NCBI GenBank assembly: GCA_930989535.1 | Contig: CAKNLK010000012.1 | Coordinates: 1-64,000, forward strand | DNA: 64,000 nucleotides | From: an uncultured Clostridia bacterium | Lineage (GTDB): Bacteria > Bacillota > Clostridia > Christensenellales > Borkfalkiaceae | Direction: 5' to 3' | Shown here: positions 24,548-32,190 of the stretch, one piece after another | Layout: the number at the start of each line of letters is the position of its first letter | Position numbering within the stretch: the stretch's first letter is position 1 | Notes under the pieces: model-generated | Databases searched by the model: none | Told to the model about the DNA's origin: nothing | Seen by the model: the letters and a program-made list of their open reading frames with translations, nothing else | Translations under genes and position numbers: made by a program

Positions 24548-25600
24548 TCAGCGGCGGACACTGAACTTGTACGCCGTGGTCGTCGTGTAAATTTTGCCGC
24601 GTTCGACGACGGGGTCGCCAAGCTCCGCATAGGCGGGAACATTGACGGCGTTGGGGATGCACTGCGTTTCCAGGCAGAAGCCGTAGTTGCGGTTGTAATA
24701 GCCGCTCTTGCCCTGCTGGTGCAGGCCGTTGCCCGTGTACAGCTGGACGGCGGGCAGATCGGTGAACACCTCCATCACGATACCGCTGCGCGCGCCTTCC
24801 GCCTCGGCAATCTTGCCGTATTCGCCCATCGGCTTGTTGCAGACGAAATTGATGTCGTACCCGTCGCCGTAACGGATGTCGTCGTCCTCGGTATCGCCGA
24901 TTTTTTCGCCGATGCGGCGCCCCTTGCGGAAGTCGAAAGGCGTCCCCTCCACGTTCTTAAACTCGCCGTGCGGGATGAGGTTTTCGTCCGTCGGCGTCAC
25001 GCGATCGGCCGCGATTTGCAAAAAGGTATCGTAGATGTTGCCCGAGCCTTCGCCGTCGAGGTTGAAATAGGCGTGGTTGGTGAAATTGAGCACCGTCTTC
25101 CGGTCGGAAATGGCGCCGTATTCGATTTTCAGTTCGCCATTGACGAGCGTATAATTGACCTGAACATTGACGTTGCCGGGATAATTTTCTTCCATATCCG
25201 GGCTGCGCAGGCTGAGCGCGAGGGTGTTGCCGTCGTCGCCGTCGAACACGTAGTTCCAAATCTTTTTATCGAACCCCTCTTTGCCGCCGTGCAGGTGGTT
25301 GCCGCGGTCGTTGCAGTACAGGGAATATTCCTCCCCGTCGATGACGAGCCTGCCCTTTTCGATGCGGTTGCCGCAGCGGCCGATGAGCGCGCCGAGATAC
25401 CCGCCGTTCTGCTCGTAGGAAGCGACGTCGTTATAGCCGAGAATCACGTCGACCGGCTTGCCGTCCTGCCCCGCTATCTTCAAAGATTGGATAATTCCGC
25501 CCAAATTGAGGATTGTCACCTCATTGGCGCCGTCCTTAATCTTAAACGAATAGACCGTGCGCCCGTCCGACGTTTTACCGAATACGCTCGCCTGTATCAT
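24548..25600 (-). CDS. galM: Aldose 1-epimerase (galactose mutarotase)
   Basis: It interconverts alpha and beta anomers of hexoses such as galactose and glucose. The 350-residue product shows the family motifs: GRCGNRIEKG, NHLHGG with the first catalytic His, FTNHAYFNLDG with the second, and CLETQCIPN with the catalytic Glu. No other galactose gene is nearby. A promoter and a 12-bp inverted repeat lie just upstream. Confidence 0.95.
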   Translation of the reverse strand: MIQASVFGKTSDGRTVYSFKIKDGANEVTILNLGGIIQSLKIAGQDGKPVDVILGYNDVASYEQNGGYLGALIGRCGNRIEKGRLVIDGEEYSLYCNDRGNHLHGGKEGFDKKIWNYVFDGDDGNTLALSLRSPDMEENYPGNVNVQVNYTLVNGELKIEYGAISDRKTVLNFTNHAYFNLDGEGSGNIYDTFLQIAADRVTPTDENLIPHGEFKNVEGTPFDFRKGRRIGEKIGDTEDDDIRYGDGYDINFVCNKPMGEYGKIAEAEGARSGIVMEVFTDLPAVQLYTGNGLHQQGKSGYYNRNYGFCLETQCIPNAVNVPAYAELGDPVVERGKIYTTTTAYKFSVRR

Positions 25601-25654
25601 ACTTACTTCTCCTTCGGATGGATTTGCCGCCCGCCCCTTGCGGAAATACGGCGA

Positions 25655-25683
25655 AAGGGAGAGAACCTTCCGTTCTCTCCCTT
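25655..25683. repeat. 12-bp inverted repeat at the start of the galM transcript
   Basis: Bases 25655-25666 and 25672-25683 form a perfect stem with a 5-base loop. It lies between the trpB stop and galM, directly downstream of the galM -10 box. It may end the trpB transcript and also act as an operator or leader hairpin for galM. Confidence 0.6.
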
Positions 25684-25712
25684 ATTATACCATATTGTTC
25701 GCCGCGTTGCAA
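25684..25712 (-). promoter_or_regulatory. galM promoter
   Basis: On the minus strand TTGCAA (25707-25712) and TATAAT (25684-25689) are separated by 17 bp. Confidence 0.75.
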
Positions 25713-25725
25713 ATAAATTTGCAAA

Positions 25726-27111
25726 TTATTCTCTATTTTGCGGGATATCGGGGATGGTCGCAAAGCCCTGCGCCAGCTCTTCGTCCGTCGGGATGCGGTC
25801 GGACATGGTGCCGTCGTTATACTGCTTGTATGCCTTCATGTCGAAGTAGCCCGTGCCGGTGAGGCCGAAGAGAATGACTTTCTTTTCACCCGTTTCCTTG
25901 CACTTGAGAGCCTCGTCGATGGCGACGCGGATGGCGTGGCTGGATTCGGGCGCGGGAAGGATGCCCTCGATGCGCGCGAACTGCTCCGCCGCTTCGAATA
26001 CCTTCGTCTGCTCAACCGCAACCGCACGCATATACCCCTCGTGGTACAGCTCGGAGACAATCGGGCTCATGCCGTGGTAACGCAGGCCGCCCGCGTGGTT
26101 GGGCGAGGGCATAAAGCCGCTGCCGAGCGTGTACATACGCGCAAGCGGGGTAATCTTCGCACTGTCGCAGAAGTCATAGACATATTTGCCTCGAGTCATC
26201 GACGGGCAGCTCGCAGGCTCGACGCCGACAAATTCGATGTTGTTCTTGCCCGCGATTTTATCGCCCATGAACGGAGCGATGAGGCCGCCGAAGTTGGAAC
26301 CGCCGCCGCAGCAGCCGATGATCATGTCCGGCTGTACGCCGTACTTCTCCATCGCCGCCTTGCTCTCCAAGCCGATAACCGACTGGTGCAGAACGACGTG
26401 GTCGAGTACGCTGCCCAAAACGTAGCGGCAGGAATCGGACGAGACCGCCCGCTCCACCGCCTCGCTGATCGCGCAGCCGAGCGAGCCGCCCGTGCCGGGG
26501 AACTCTTTGAGAATTTTCCTGCCCGCTTCCGTCGTATCGGAGGGAGAGGCGACCACGTTCGCGCCGTAGGTGCGCATGACTTCCTTGCGGTGCGGCTTCT
26601 GCTCGCTGGAAACTTTGACCATGTAAACAGTCAAATCCAGACCGAAATATGCCGCAGCCATCGAAAGAGCCGTGCCCCACTGCCCTGCGCCCGTTTCGGT
26701 GGTAATCGATTTCAGGCCCTGCTTCTTCGCATAGTACGCCTGCGCCACCGCCGAGTTGAGCTTGTGCGAGCCGGAGGTGTTGTTGCCCTCGAACTTATAA
26801 TAAATCTGCGCGGGAGTGCCGAGCGCCTTTTCCAAACAATAAGCCCGAACCAGCGGCGACGGACGGTACATCTTGTAAAAATTGCGGATTTCTTCGGGAA
26901 TGTCGATGTACAGATCGGTGCGATTGAGTTCCTGCGAAACGCAGTCGTCACAGAACACGGGGCGCAAATCGTCCGCCGTGCAGGGCTTGAGCGTCGCAGG
27001 GTTGAGGAACGGGTCGTGCTTGCGCTTCATCGCCGCGTTCAGGTTATACCACTGCTTGGGAATTTCGTCTTCGGAAAGATATATCTTGTAAGGGATCGGT
27101 TTGTTTGCCAT
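25726..27111 (-). CDS. trpB: Tryptophan synthase beta chain, TrpB2 type
   Basis: It is a PLP enzyme that joins indole and serine. The 461-residue product is longer than ordinary TrpB (about 400) and has the TrpB2 features: an N-terminal extension with DDLRPVF, RPSPLVRAYCLE, and the PLP lysine K117 in GSHKLNSA. The phosphate loop reads CCGGGSNFGG. No trpA or other trp gene is adjacent, so it probably salvages free indole. Trp specificity is supported by the T-box leader with a UGG specifier. AGAGGAGG precedes the ATG. Confidence 0.94.
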   Translation of the reverse strand: MANKPIPYKIYLSEDEIPKQWYNLNAAMKRKHDPFLNPATLKPCTADDLRPVFCDDCVSQELNRTDLYIDIPEEIRNFYKMYRPSPLVRAYCLEKALGTPAQIYYKFEGNNTSGSHKLNSAVAQAYYAKKQGLKSITTETGAGQWGTALSMAAAYFGLDLTVYMVKVSSEQKPHRKEVMRTYGANVVASPSDTTEAGRKILKEFPGTGGSLGCAISEAVERAVSSDSCRYVLGSVLDHVVLHQSVIGLESKAAMEKYGVQPDMIIGCCGGGSNFGGLIAPFMGDKIAGKNNIEFVGVEPASCPSMTRGKYVYDFCDSAKITPLARMYTLGSGFMPSPNHAGGLRYHGMSPIVSELYHEGYMRAVAVEQTKVFEAAEQFARIEGILPAPESSHAIRVAIDEALKCKETGEKKVILFGLTGTGYFDMKAYKQYNDGTMSDRIPTDEELAQGFATIPDIPQNRE

Positions 27112-27152
27112 GGGGTTTGTCCTCCTCTAAAAATTTTTCGTTATTTCGGCGT

Positions 27153-27197
27153 AAAAAAAGACACGGTTCTATCCGTTTGGGACGAATAAAACCGTGT
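27153..27197 (-). terminator. T-box terminator hairpin
   Basis: On the minus strand ACACGGTT...CGTCC pairs with GGATAGAACCGTGT and is followed by CTTTTTTT. The 5' arm overlaps the conserved T-box bases, as required for the antiterminator switch. Confidence 0.88.
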
Positions 27198-27419
27198 TGC
27201 CACCCAATTTCGCCGCGCAAAAAAAGCGCCGCCTCGTTGCAGGTACTACCATACCTTCTTTCTGTAACGTGAAAGCCACGTCGGAAACTACTCGGAAACC
27301 CTTTCGCCCCCGCCCTCGGTAATCCATTCGCACTGCGTCAAACTGCCTTTATCCCACCGCCAAAGGCTCTCTGAAAATTTGCGTTAGCAGGTTACTACTT
27401 TACCTCATCGGTTTTCTCA
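27153..27419 (-). ncRNA. T-box leader of trpB (tryptophan)
   Basis: The leader carries the T-box core GGGTGGCAACACGG (near 27190-27206), an AGTAG element and a long stem I near the 5' end. In the specifier region the bases GAATGGATTACC place a UGG (Trp) codon next to the expected A. Uncharged tRNA-Trp should pair with both the specifier and the T-box bulge and prevent termination. The mechanism is established for this RNA class; the exact stem I fold was not computed. Confidence 0.9.
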
Positions 27420-27448
27420 ATCATAGCACATTGAAAAACCGATGTCAA
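27420..27448 (-). promoter_or_regulatory. Promoter of the trpB T-box transcript
   Basis: On the minus strand TTGACA (27443-27448) and TATGAT (27420-27425) are separated by 17 bp. Phased A/T tracts lie just upstream of the -35. Confidence 0.85.
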
Positions 27449-27494
27449 CTGTTTTTTCGAAAATTTTTTTGAAAATTTTGCCCCGCCGCAACCC

Positions 27495-27522
27495 TTATCA
27501 AGGTATATGCTACGCATATAAA
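27495..27522 (+). promoter_or_regulatory. Possible promoter/operator of the deacetylase gene
   Basis: TTATCA (27495-27500) and TATAAA (27517-27522) are 16 bp apart. The spacer and -10 contain the inverted repeat TATATGC-TAC-GCATATA (27504-27520), a possible operator. The rest of 27523-27641 shows nothing I can identify. Confidence 0.4.
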
Positions 27523-27641
27523 GAGCAAAAATTCCCCTCGCGCAAAGCAGAACCCACCGCCAGAATTTGCGCGCGTCCGCCGTTACGCGCGGAATACCCG
27601 CAGCGCGTATCAATTTATTTTCCCCGCGCAAACTAAAGGAT

Positions 27642-28412
27642 ATGAAACGAACCTTTCTTGCCGCGCTCTCGCTCCTGCTCGCCTGTTCCCTGTTTTGGGC
27701 AGCCGCGGCCTGCGGCGCAGCCTGCAATCGAAACGGCTCCAAAGAGGGCGAAGGGCAAACGGCCGCCCCTGCGGAAAACGCGGAAGAGCAGGCAACCGCA
27801 GACGAGAACAGCCTGACGAACAAAACAGACGGACAACGCAAGCAAATCTGGCTGACTTTCGACGACGGCCCGACCGATTCGAGCACACCGAAAATTTTGG
27901 ACATTCTTAAAAAAGAAAATGTAAAAGCAACATTTTTTGTGGTCGGCAGGCAAATCGCAAAGAGAGAAAAAATATTGCAGCGCGAATGGGACGAAGGGCA
28001 TGCTATCGGCATCCATACCTATACGCACGAATACAAAAGAATTTATGCCTCGGCAAACGCACTGCTCAAGGACATTGCGCTCTGCGACGAGGCGATACGG
28101 AGCGTTCTGCCCGATTTTAAAACAGACCTCTACCGCTTCCCGGGCGGCTCTTACGGCATAAAAAAATCTATGGTCGCCGCCGTCGAAAACGCGGGATACC
28201 GCCACTACGATTGGAACGCCTCCGCCGAGGACGCCGTCCGCCCGGACACGCCCGCGAGCGTACTCTATCAGAATGTGCTCGACTCCGCCGCTTCAAAAAA
28301 CGAGGTAATCCTGCTCATGCACGACGGCGTCGGGTACAAGGAAACGATTAAATGCCTGCCCTCCGTCATTAAGCATTTCCGGGAAAAAGGGTTTGCATTC
28401 TGCACGCTGTAA
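27642..28412 (+). CDS. Secreted polysaccharide deacetylase (NodB domain)
   Basis: The 256-residue product has a hydrophobic signal segment (about 5-23) with cysteines at 15, 24 and 28; a lipoprotein anchor is possible, but the lipobox is not classic. A charged linker follows (30-66). The NodB domain starts near 68, with TFDDGP (72-77), the metal-binding HTYTH (125-129), RFPGG (165-169) and a C-terminal LLMHDG. The family removes N-acetyl groups from peptidoglycan or chitin-like glycans outside the cell; the wall is the likely target here. The start was chosen for the signal peptide; the AAAGGA lies unusually close to the ATG. Confidence 0.87.
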   Translation: MKRTFLAALSLLLACSLFWAAAACGAACNRNGSKEGEGQTAAPAENAEEQATADENSLTNKTDGQRKQIWLTFDDGPTDSSTPKILDILKKENVKATFFVVGRQIAKREKILQREWDEGHAIGIHTYTHEYKRIYASANALLKDIALCDEAIRSVLPDFKTDLYRFPGGSYGIKKSMVAAVENAGYRHYDWNASAEDAVRPDTPASVLYQNVLDSAASKNEVILLMHDGVGYKETIKCLPSVIKHFREKGFAFCTL

Positions 28413-28456
28413 AGCCAACGGCGCAACGCCCCGCAAATTCCGCCCCGCAATGTACA

Positions 28457-28491
28457 TGAAAAAAAGAGCCAACAGGAGGCTCTTTTTTTCA
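28457..28491. terminator. Bidirectional terminator between deacetylase and pyrD
   Basis: A perfect 14-bp stem (28457-28470 with 28478-28491) contains A7 and T7 tracts, so it can work for both convergent transcripts. Confidence 0.92.
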
Positions 28492-28503
28492 TTTTTACCA
28501 AAT

Positions 28504-28530
28504 TTATGTGTGACATAGTACATGGCAAAT
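28504..28530 (+). repeat. Dispersed palindromic repeat, copy B
   Basis: TTATGTGTGACATAGTACATGG directly follows the pyrD stop. It differs from copy A in a few positions while keeping the TTATG..TGACATAGTAC frame. Confidence 0.6.
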
Positions 28531-29444
28531 CAGCCATTTAAGCGCAGAACACCGCAGATTTCGGAGATATCGGCAATACCGTGATTATCCAACCACGAAT
28601 TCAATCCGCCGATGATTTTAGGCATGGCGAGGGTGTCGGTAAAATTTGCCGTACCGACCTGCACCGCACGGGCGCCCGCAATAATAAATTCGAGCGCGTC
28701 CTCCGCACAAGTGATACCACCCATGCCGATGACGGGAATATCCACCGCCTGACAGACCTCCCACACCATGCGCACCGCGATCGGCTTGATACCCGCACCC
28801 GACACGCCGCCCGTATTGTTGGCGATGAGCGGACGGCGGCGCTCGATATCGACGACCATGCCCGTGAGTGTATTGATAAGGGAAACGCAGTCCGCGCCCC
28901 CCTTCTGCGCCGCCAGCGCGTTCGCCGCGATACTCTCGACGTTGGGCGAAAGTTTGACGATGAGCGGAGTCTTTTGCAGTGCCCCTTTCGCCGCGCGCGT
29001 GACCTCGGCGACGCTTTCGGGCTTAATGCCGAACGCCATACCGCCGCACTTCACATTGGGGCAGGAAATATTCAATTCTATCATATCGACTTTGCCGTCC
29101 AGCTTGGCGCAGATGCCGGCATAATCGTCGATGGTGCGCCCCGCGACGTTGGCGATTATCGCAATATTTTTGCTTTTTAAAAAGTCCAAATCCTCGCGCA
29201 AAAACACGTCGACGCCGGGATTTTGCAGACCGACCGCATTGAGGATAACCCCGTAACCTTCCGCGATGCGGGGCGTGGGATTGCCGAGGCGCGGCTCGAG
29301 CGTCAGCCCCTTGGTGCTGATGCCGCCCAACACGCCGATATCGTAAATTTCATTGAATTCCTTTCCAAACCCGAACGTACCGCTCGCGGCAATGACGGGA
29401 TTTTTAAAATTGACACCGCAGATATTGACAGAAAGATTCGCCAT
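28530..29444 (-). CDS. pyrD: Dihydroorotate dehydrogenase B, catalytic subunit
   Basis: It oxidises dihydroorotate to orotate, passing electrons through FMN to the PyrK subunit and NAD. The 304-residue product opens with NICGVNFKNPVIAASGTFGFG and has the class 1B active-site Cys in NISCPNVKCGG. The C-terminal GMGGI and GARAVQVGTA segments bind FMN phosphate. The ATG overlaps the pyrK stop by one base (TGATG). It is the last gene of the pyr operon. Confidence 0.96.
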   Translation of the reverse strand: MANLSVNICGVNFKNPVIAASGTFGFGKEFNEIYDIGVLGGISTKGLTLEPRLGNPTPRIAEGYGVILNAVGLQNPGVDVFLREDLDFLKSKNIAIIANVAGRTIDDYAGICAKLDGKVDMIELNISCPNVKCGGMAFGIKPESVAEVTRAAKGALQKTPLIVKLSPNVESIAANALAAQKGGADCVSLINTLTGMVVDIERRRPLIANNTGGVSGAGIKPIAVRMVWEVCQAVDIPVIGMGGITCAEDALEFIIAGARAVQVGTANFTDTLAMPKIIGGLNSWLDNHGIADISEICGVLRLNG

Positions 29445-30229
29445 CAGATTTCCACCTCGTTAATTTCAAAGACAGGGCCGTCCTTGCATACCCGCGCATT
29501 TTCCTCTTTGCCGCTCTTTTTACAGACGCACACGAGGCAGGCACCGATGCCGCACCCCATGCGCTCCTCCAAGGATACGTAACACGGCACGGCAATTCCC
29601 CGCTCTTTCAGCCCCGCCTTCAGTGCGCGGAGCATGGGCGTTGGCCCGCAGGCAAGAATCACATCGGGTTTGACACTCTCATATTCAGCCAAGAACGCCG
29701 CAACCGCGTTGTTTTTCTTCCCGAAGGAACCGTCGTCCGTCACAATTTCCGCGCGCGCGGACAGAGAGGAAAACACATCCGCCATGCACACTGCATCTCT
29801 ATTGCGGAAGCCTATGTACGAATTAAAATCTTTACCTGTCCCCGCGTACTCCTTGAGCACGGAAACCATGGGGAATATACCCACGCCGCCGCCGATGAGT
29901 GCGACGCGCCTTTGCCCTTCCTCCAGCCGAAACCCGTTGCCGAGCGGCAGAACGCAGGCAAGCTCGTCCCCGACTTTTGCGCGGCTCATCGCCTGCGTGC
30001 CGGCACCCTTGAGCTGGTAACAAATCGTAACCGTCTGCAAGTCATTCTCCTCGCAGCGCTCGCAAATCGCAATGGGCCGGCGCAGCAGATGCGCCCCGTC
30101 GCCGACGGAGATATTGACGAATTTTCCGCAGAACAGTCCGTCCGTTTTTTCCGGCAAGGCAAAGCGCATTTTATAGATGCCTGCAGCAATCGGCCCGTTC
30201 TCCAAAATTTTAACTTTCTGTTCCCTCAT
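29444..30229 (-). CDS. pyrK: Dihydroorotate dehydrogenase B, electron-transfer subunit
   Basis: It links PyrD to NAD through FAD and a [2Fe-2S] cluster. The 261-residue product has an FAD-binding LLRRPIAI, a GGGVGIFPM nucleotide loop, and the cluster cysteines in MGCGIGACLVCVC followed by ARVCKDGPVF. AGAGAGGTG precedes the ATG. It is coupled to pyrD and lies 51 bp after pyrF, with a copy of the dispersed repeat in the gap. Confidence 0.95.
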   Translation of the reverse strand: MREQKVKILENGPIAAGIYKMRFALPEKTDGLFCGKFVNISVGDGAHLLRRPIAICERCEENDLQTVTICYQLKGAGTQAMSRAKVGDELACVLPLGNGFRLEEGQRRVALIGGGVGIFPMVSVLKEYAGTGKDFNSYIGFRNRDAVCMADVFSSLSARAEIVTDDGSFGKKNNAVAAFLAEYESVKPDVILACGPTPMLRALKAGLKERGIAVPCYVSLEERMGCGIGACLVCVCKKSGKEENARVCKDGPVFEINEVEI

Positions 30230-30255
30230 ACCAAAAACACCTCTCTAAAAGCGCA

Positions 30256-30281
30256 TTATGCATGACAGAATACTCTGCAAT
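30256..30281 (+). repeat. Dispersed palindromic repeat, copy C
   Basis: A divergent copy, TTATGCATGACAGAATACTC, abuts the pyrF stop in the pyrF-pyrK gap. Confidence 0.5.
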
Positions 30282-31189
30282 TAACCTTTAATAGGACGAT
30301 TTAAGTCGTTTTTCATGTCGATGCAGGCTTGGCGCGCCGCGGCGTCAAATGCCATGCCCGCGTATTTTTCCTGTTTGTATGCGCACAAAATCCCGCGGGA
30401 AGAGTTGACGATGCCGCCCAAACCGTCCTTTCCGAAGCACACCTTCAAATCGTCCGCCTTGCCGCCCTGCGCGCCGTAGCCGGGAATCAGGAAGAAAGTA
30501 TGCGGCATTTCGCGCCGCAGAATTTCCGCCTGCGCGGGGTGCGTGGCACCGACGACCGCGCCGACGGCAGAATAGCCGTATTTGCCGATGCTGTCCTTGC
30601 CCCACTCTTCGACGAGCGAGCCCATATATTCGTAGACGGTTTTGCCGTTTTCCAGCTTCATATCCTGCAGCTCGCCGCTCGATTTGTTGGAGGTTTTGAC
30701 GAGCACAAAGATACCCTTGTCGCGCTTGTCCATCCAATTCAAAAAAGGTTTGATGCCGTCCGAGCCGAGATACCCGTTGACGGTGAGAAAATCGGAATCG
30801 AAAGCGGTATAGGCACTTCCGCCGACCTGCGTTTCGCCGAGGTATGCCTTCGCATAGCACTCTGCCGTGGCGCCGATGTCGTTGCGCTTGGCGTCCGTCA
30901 TGACGAACATCCCCTTTTCGGAAGCATAGCGAAGCGTCTCCGCAAAGGCGCGCATACCCTCGAGCCCGTACATTTCATAGTAGGCGATCTGCACCTTGAC
31001 GCAGGGAACTATATCGCAGATATTGTCGATTATTTTTTTATTAAAGGCGAGAATCGCCTCCGCCGCGCCCTTAAAATCCTTCACCCCCGCCTTCATATCG
31101 TCGGGGAGGTAATCGAAGCTCGTATCGATTCCCGCGACAGTCGGGTTGTCGTATTCCTTGATTTTATCAATCAGTTTATCTATAATCAT
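30281..31189 (-). CDS. pyrF: Orotidine 5'-phosphate decarboxylase (long type)
   Basis: It makes UMP from OMP. The 302-residue product belongs to the longer PyrF branch rather than the 230-240 residue form. Landmarks are AGIDTSFDYLP, the catalytic DAKRNDIG and the C-terminal PGYGAQGG followed by NSSRGI. I chose the ATG at 31189, which has GGTGG upstream; another ATG 21 bp earlier overlaps it. It has its own promoter, so pyrFKD may be expressed apart from pyrRBCE. Confidence 0.95.
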   Translation of the reverse strand: MIIDKLIDKIKEYDNPTVAGIDTSFDYLPDDMKAGVKDFKGAAEAILAFNKKIIDNICDIVPCVKVQIAYYEMYGLEGMRAFAETLRYASEKGMFVMTDAKRNDIGATAECYAKAYLGETQVGGSAYTAFDSDFLTVNGYLGSDGIKPFLNWMDKRDKGIFVLVKTSNKSSGELQDMKLENGKTVYEYMGSLVEEWGKDSIGKYGYSAVGAVVGATHPAQAEILRREMPHTFFLIPGYGAQGGKADDLKVCFGKDGLGGIVNSSRGILCAYKQEKYAGMAFDAAARQACIDMKNDLNRPIKG

Positions 31190-31214
31190 AATACCACCAT
31201 TAATCAACAATTTT

Positions 31215-31243
31215 ATTATAAATGTTTAAATATATGTTTTCAA
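31215..31243 (-). promoter_or_regulatory. Internal promoter for pyrFKD
   Basis: On the minus strand TTGAAA (31238-31243) and TATAAT (31215-31220) are separated by 17 bp. Immediately upstream a GGGG-TT-GCCCC stem followed by CTTTTTG could stop transcripts arriving from pyrE. The 31260-31466 stretch before it is very G+C rich and holds no gene I can support. Confidence 0.75.
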
Positions 31244-31466
31244 AAAGGGGGCAACCCCGAGACCATCCCCGATACGGAGTCGCGCGCCGCGAACACGACG
31301 ATTACAAACGCGGCGGTCGGCGGCGGGCGCAATCGCGCCGCGCAGCTTCGCACCGGCCGCCGCAGCGCACGAACCGCACACCTCATCGCGCAACCGCATA
31401 CCGCAACCGCAAACCGAAAAACCGGCCGCCGCCTCACGCCGCGCCGCCATCAAATCGGGAGAAAGC

Positions 31467-32126
31467 TCAATACTTCGCGCCGTACTGTGCGAGATATTCG
31501 CGGATGGCGGGGACGTGCTCCTTGCCCGGAATCACGTCCGCTTCGAGCGCGTCGATAATGTCGCGGATGGTGACGATGGAATAGACCTTGACGCCCTCCT
31601 CCGCATATGCCTGCTGTACGGCGGACTTTTCCGAATCCAACGCCTTTTCCATGCGGTCGACCGTGATGACCATGCCGGTGATATCCACCTTCGCCGCGCC
31701 GCGCAGTTTGGGGAGAACCTCCTTCAGCGCCTTGCCGCTCGTCATGACGTCCTCGACGATGACGACTCGCTCGCCGTCCTCCAGCTGCTTGCCGACGAAC
31801 ATGCCGCCCTCGCCGTGGTCTTTGACCTCCTTGCGGTCGAAGCAAAAATTGACATCCACGCCGTACTTTTCATAGAGAGCGACCGCCGCGGAGAGCGCGA
31901 GCGGAACCCCCTTGTAAGCCGGCCCGAACAGCGTCTGCACGGGTATCTTATTTTCGTGGATGCAGGCGGCATAAAACTCCCCCAGCCGTTTAATCTGCGC
32001 GCCCGTCTTATATTCGCCCGCGTTCAGAAAGTACGGAGCGATGCGCCCGCTCTTGAGTTTGAAGGTGCCGAATTTCAAAACGCCGCACTCCGCCAAAAAG
32101 CGGATAAATTCCTCTTTATAATTCAT
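31467..32126 (-). CDS. pyrE: Orotate phosphoribosyltransferase
   Basis: It joins orotate and PRPP to make OMP. The 219-residue product has the family N-terminal region (FGTFKLKSGRIAPYFLNAG) and the PRPP-binding loop VVIVEDVMTSGKA. I chose the ATG at 32126 because AAGGAG lies 8 bases before it. The reading frame extends 8 codons upstream to an ATG inside repeat copy D, whose last bases run into this ribosome-binding site. Confidence 0.95.
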   Translation of the reverse strand: MNYKEEFIRFLAECGVLKFGTFKLKSGRIAPYFLNAGEYKTGAQIKRLGEFYAACIHENKIPVQTLFGPAYKGVPLALSAAVALYEKYGVDVNFCFDRKEVKDHGEGGMFVGKQLEDGERVVIVEDVMTSGKALKEVLPKLRGAAKVDITGMVITVDRMEKALDSEKSAVQQAYAEEGVKVYSIVTIRDIIDALEADVIPGKEHVPAIREYLAQYGAKY

Positions 32127-32137
32127 TTTTGCACTCC

Positions 32138-32168
32138 TTATGCCTGACATAGTACTGTAAAAACAATG
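32138..32168 (+). repeat. Dispersed palindromic repeat, copy D
   Basis: TTATGCCTGACATAGTACTG with an A-rich end lies in the pyrC-pyrE gap. On the RNA strand it ends directly in the AAGGAG of pyrE and contains an in-frame ATG. Confidence 0.65.
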
Positions 32169-32190
32169 ATTTTGAGCTGTTTAGACTGAA

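Noticed and set aside
31226..31453. 75-residue minus-strand ORF between pyrE and pyrF
   Set aside because: It is Arg/Ala/Gly-rich, has no ribosome-binding site, and ends in the pyrF promoter. It is more likely a chance ORF in G+C-rich DNA.
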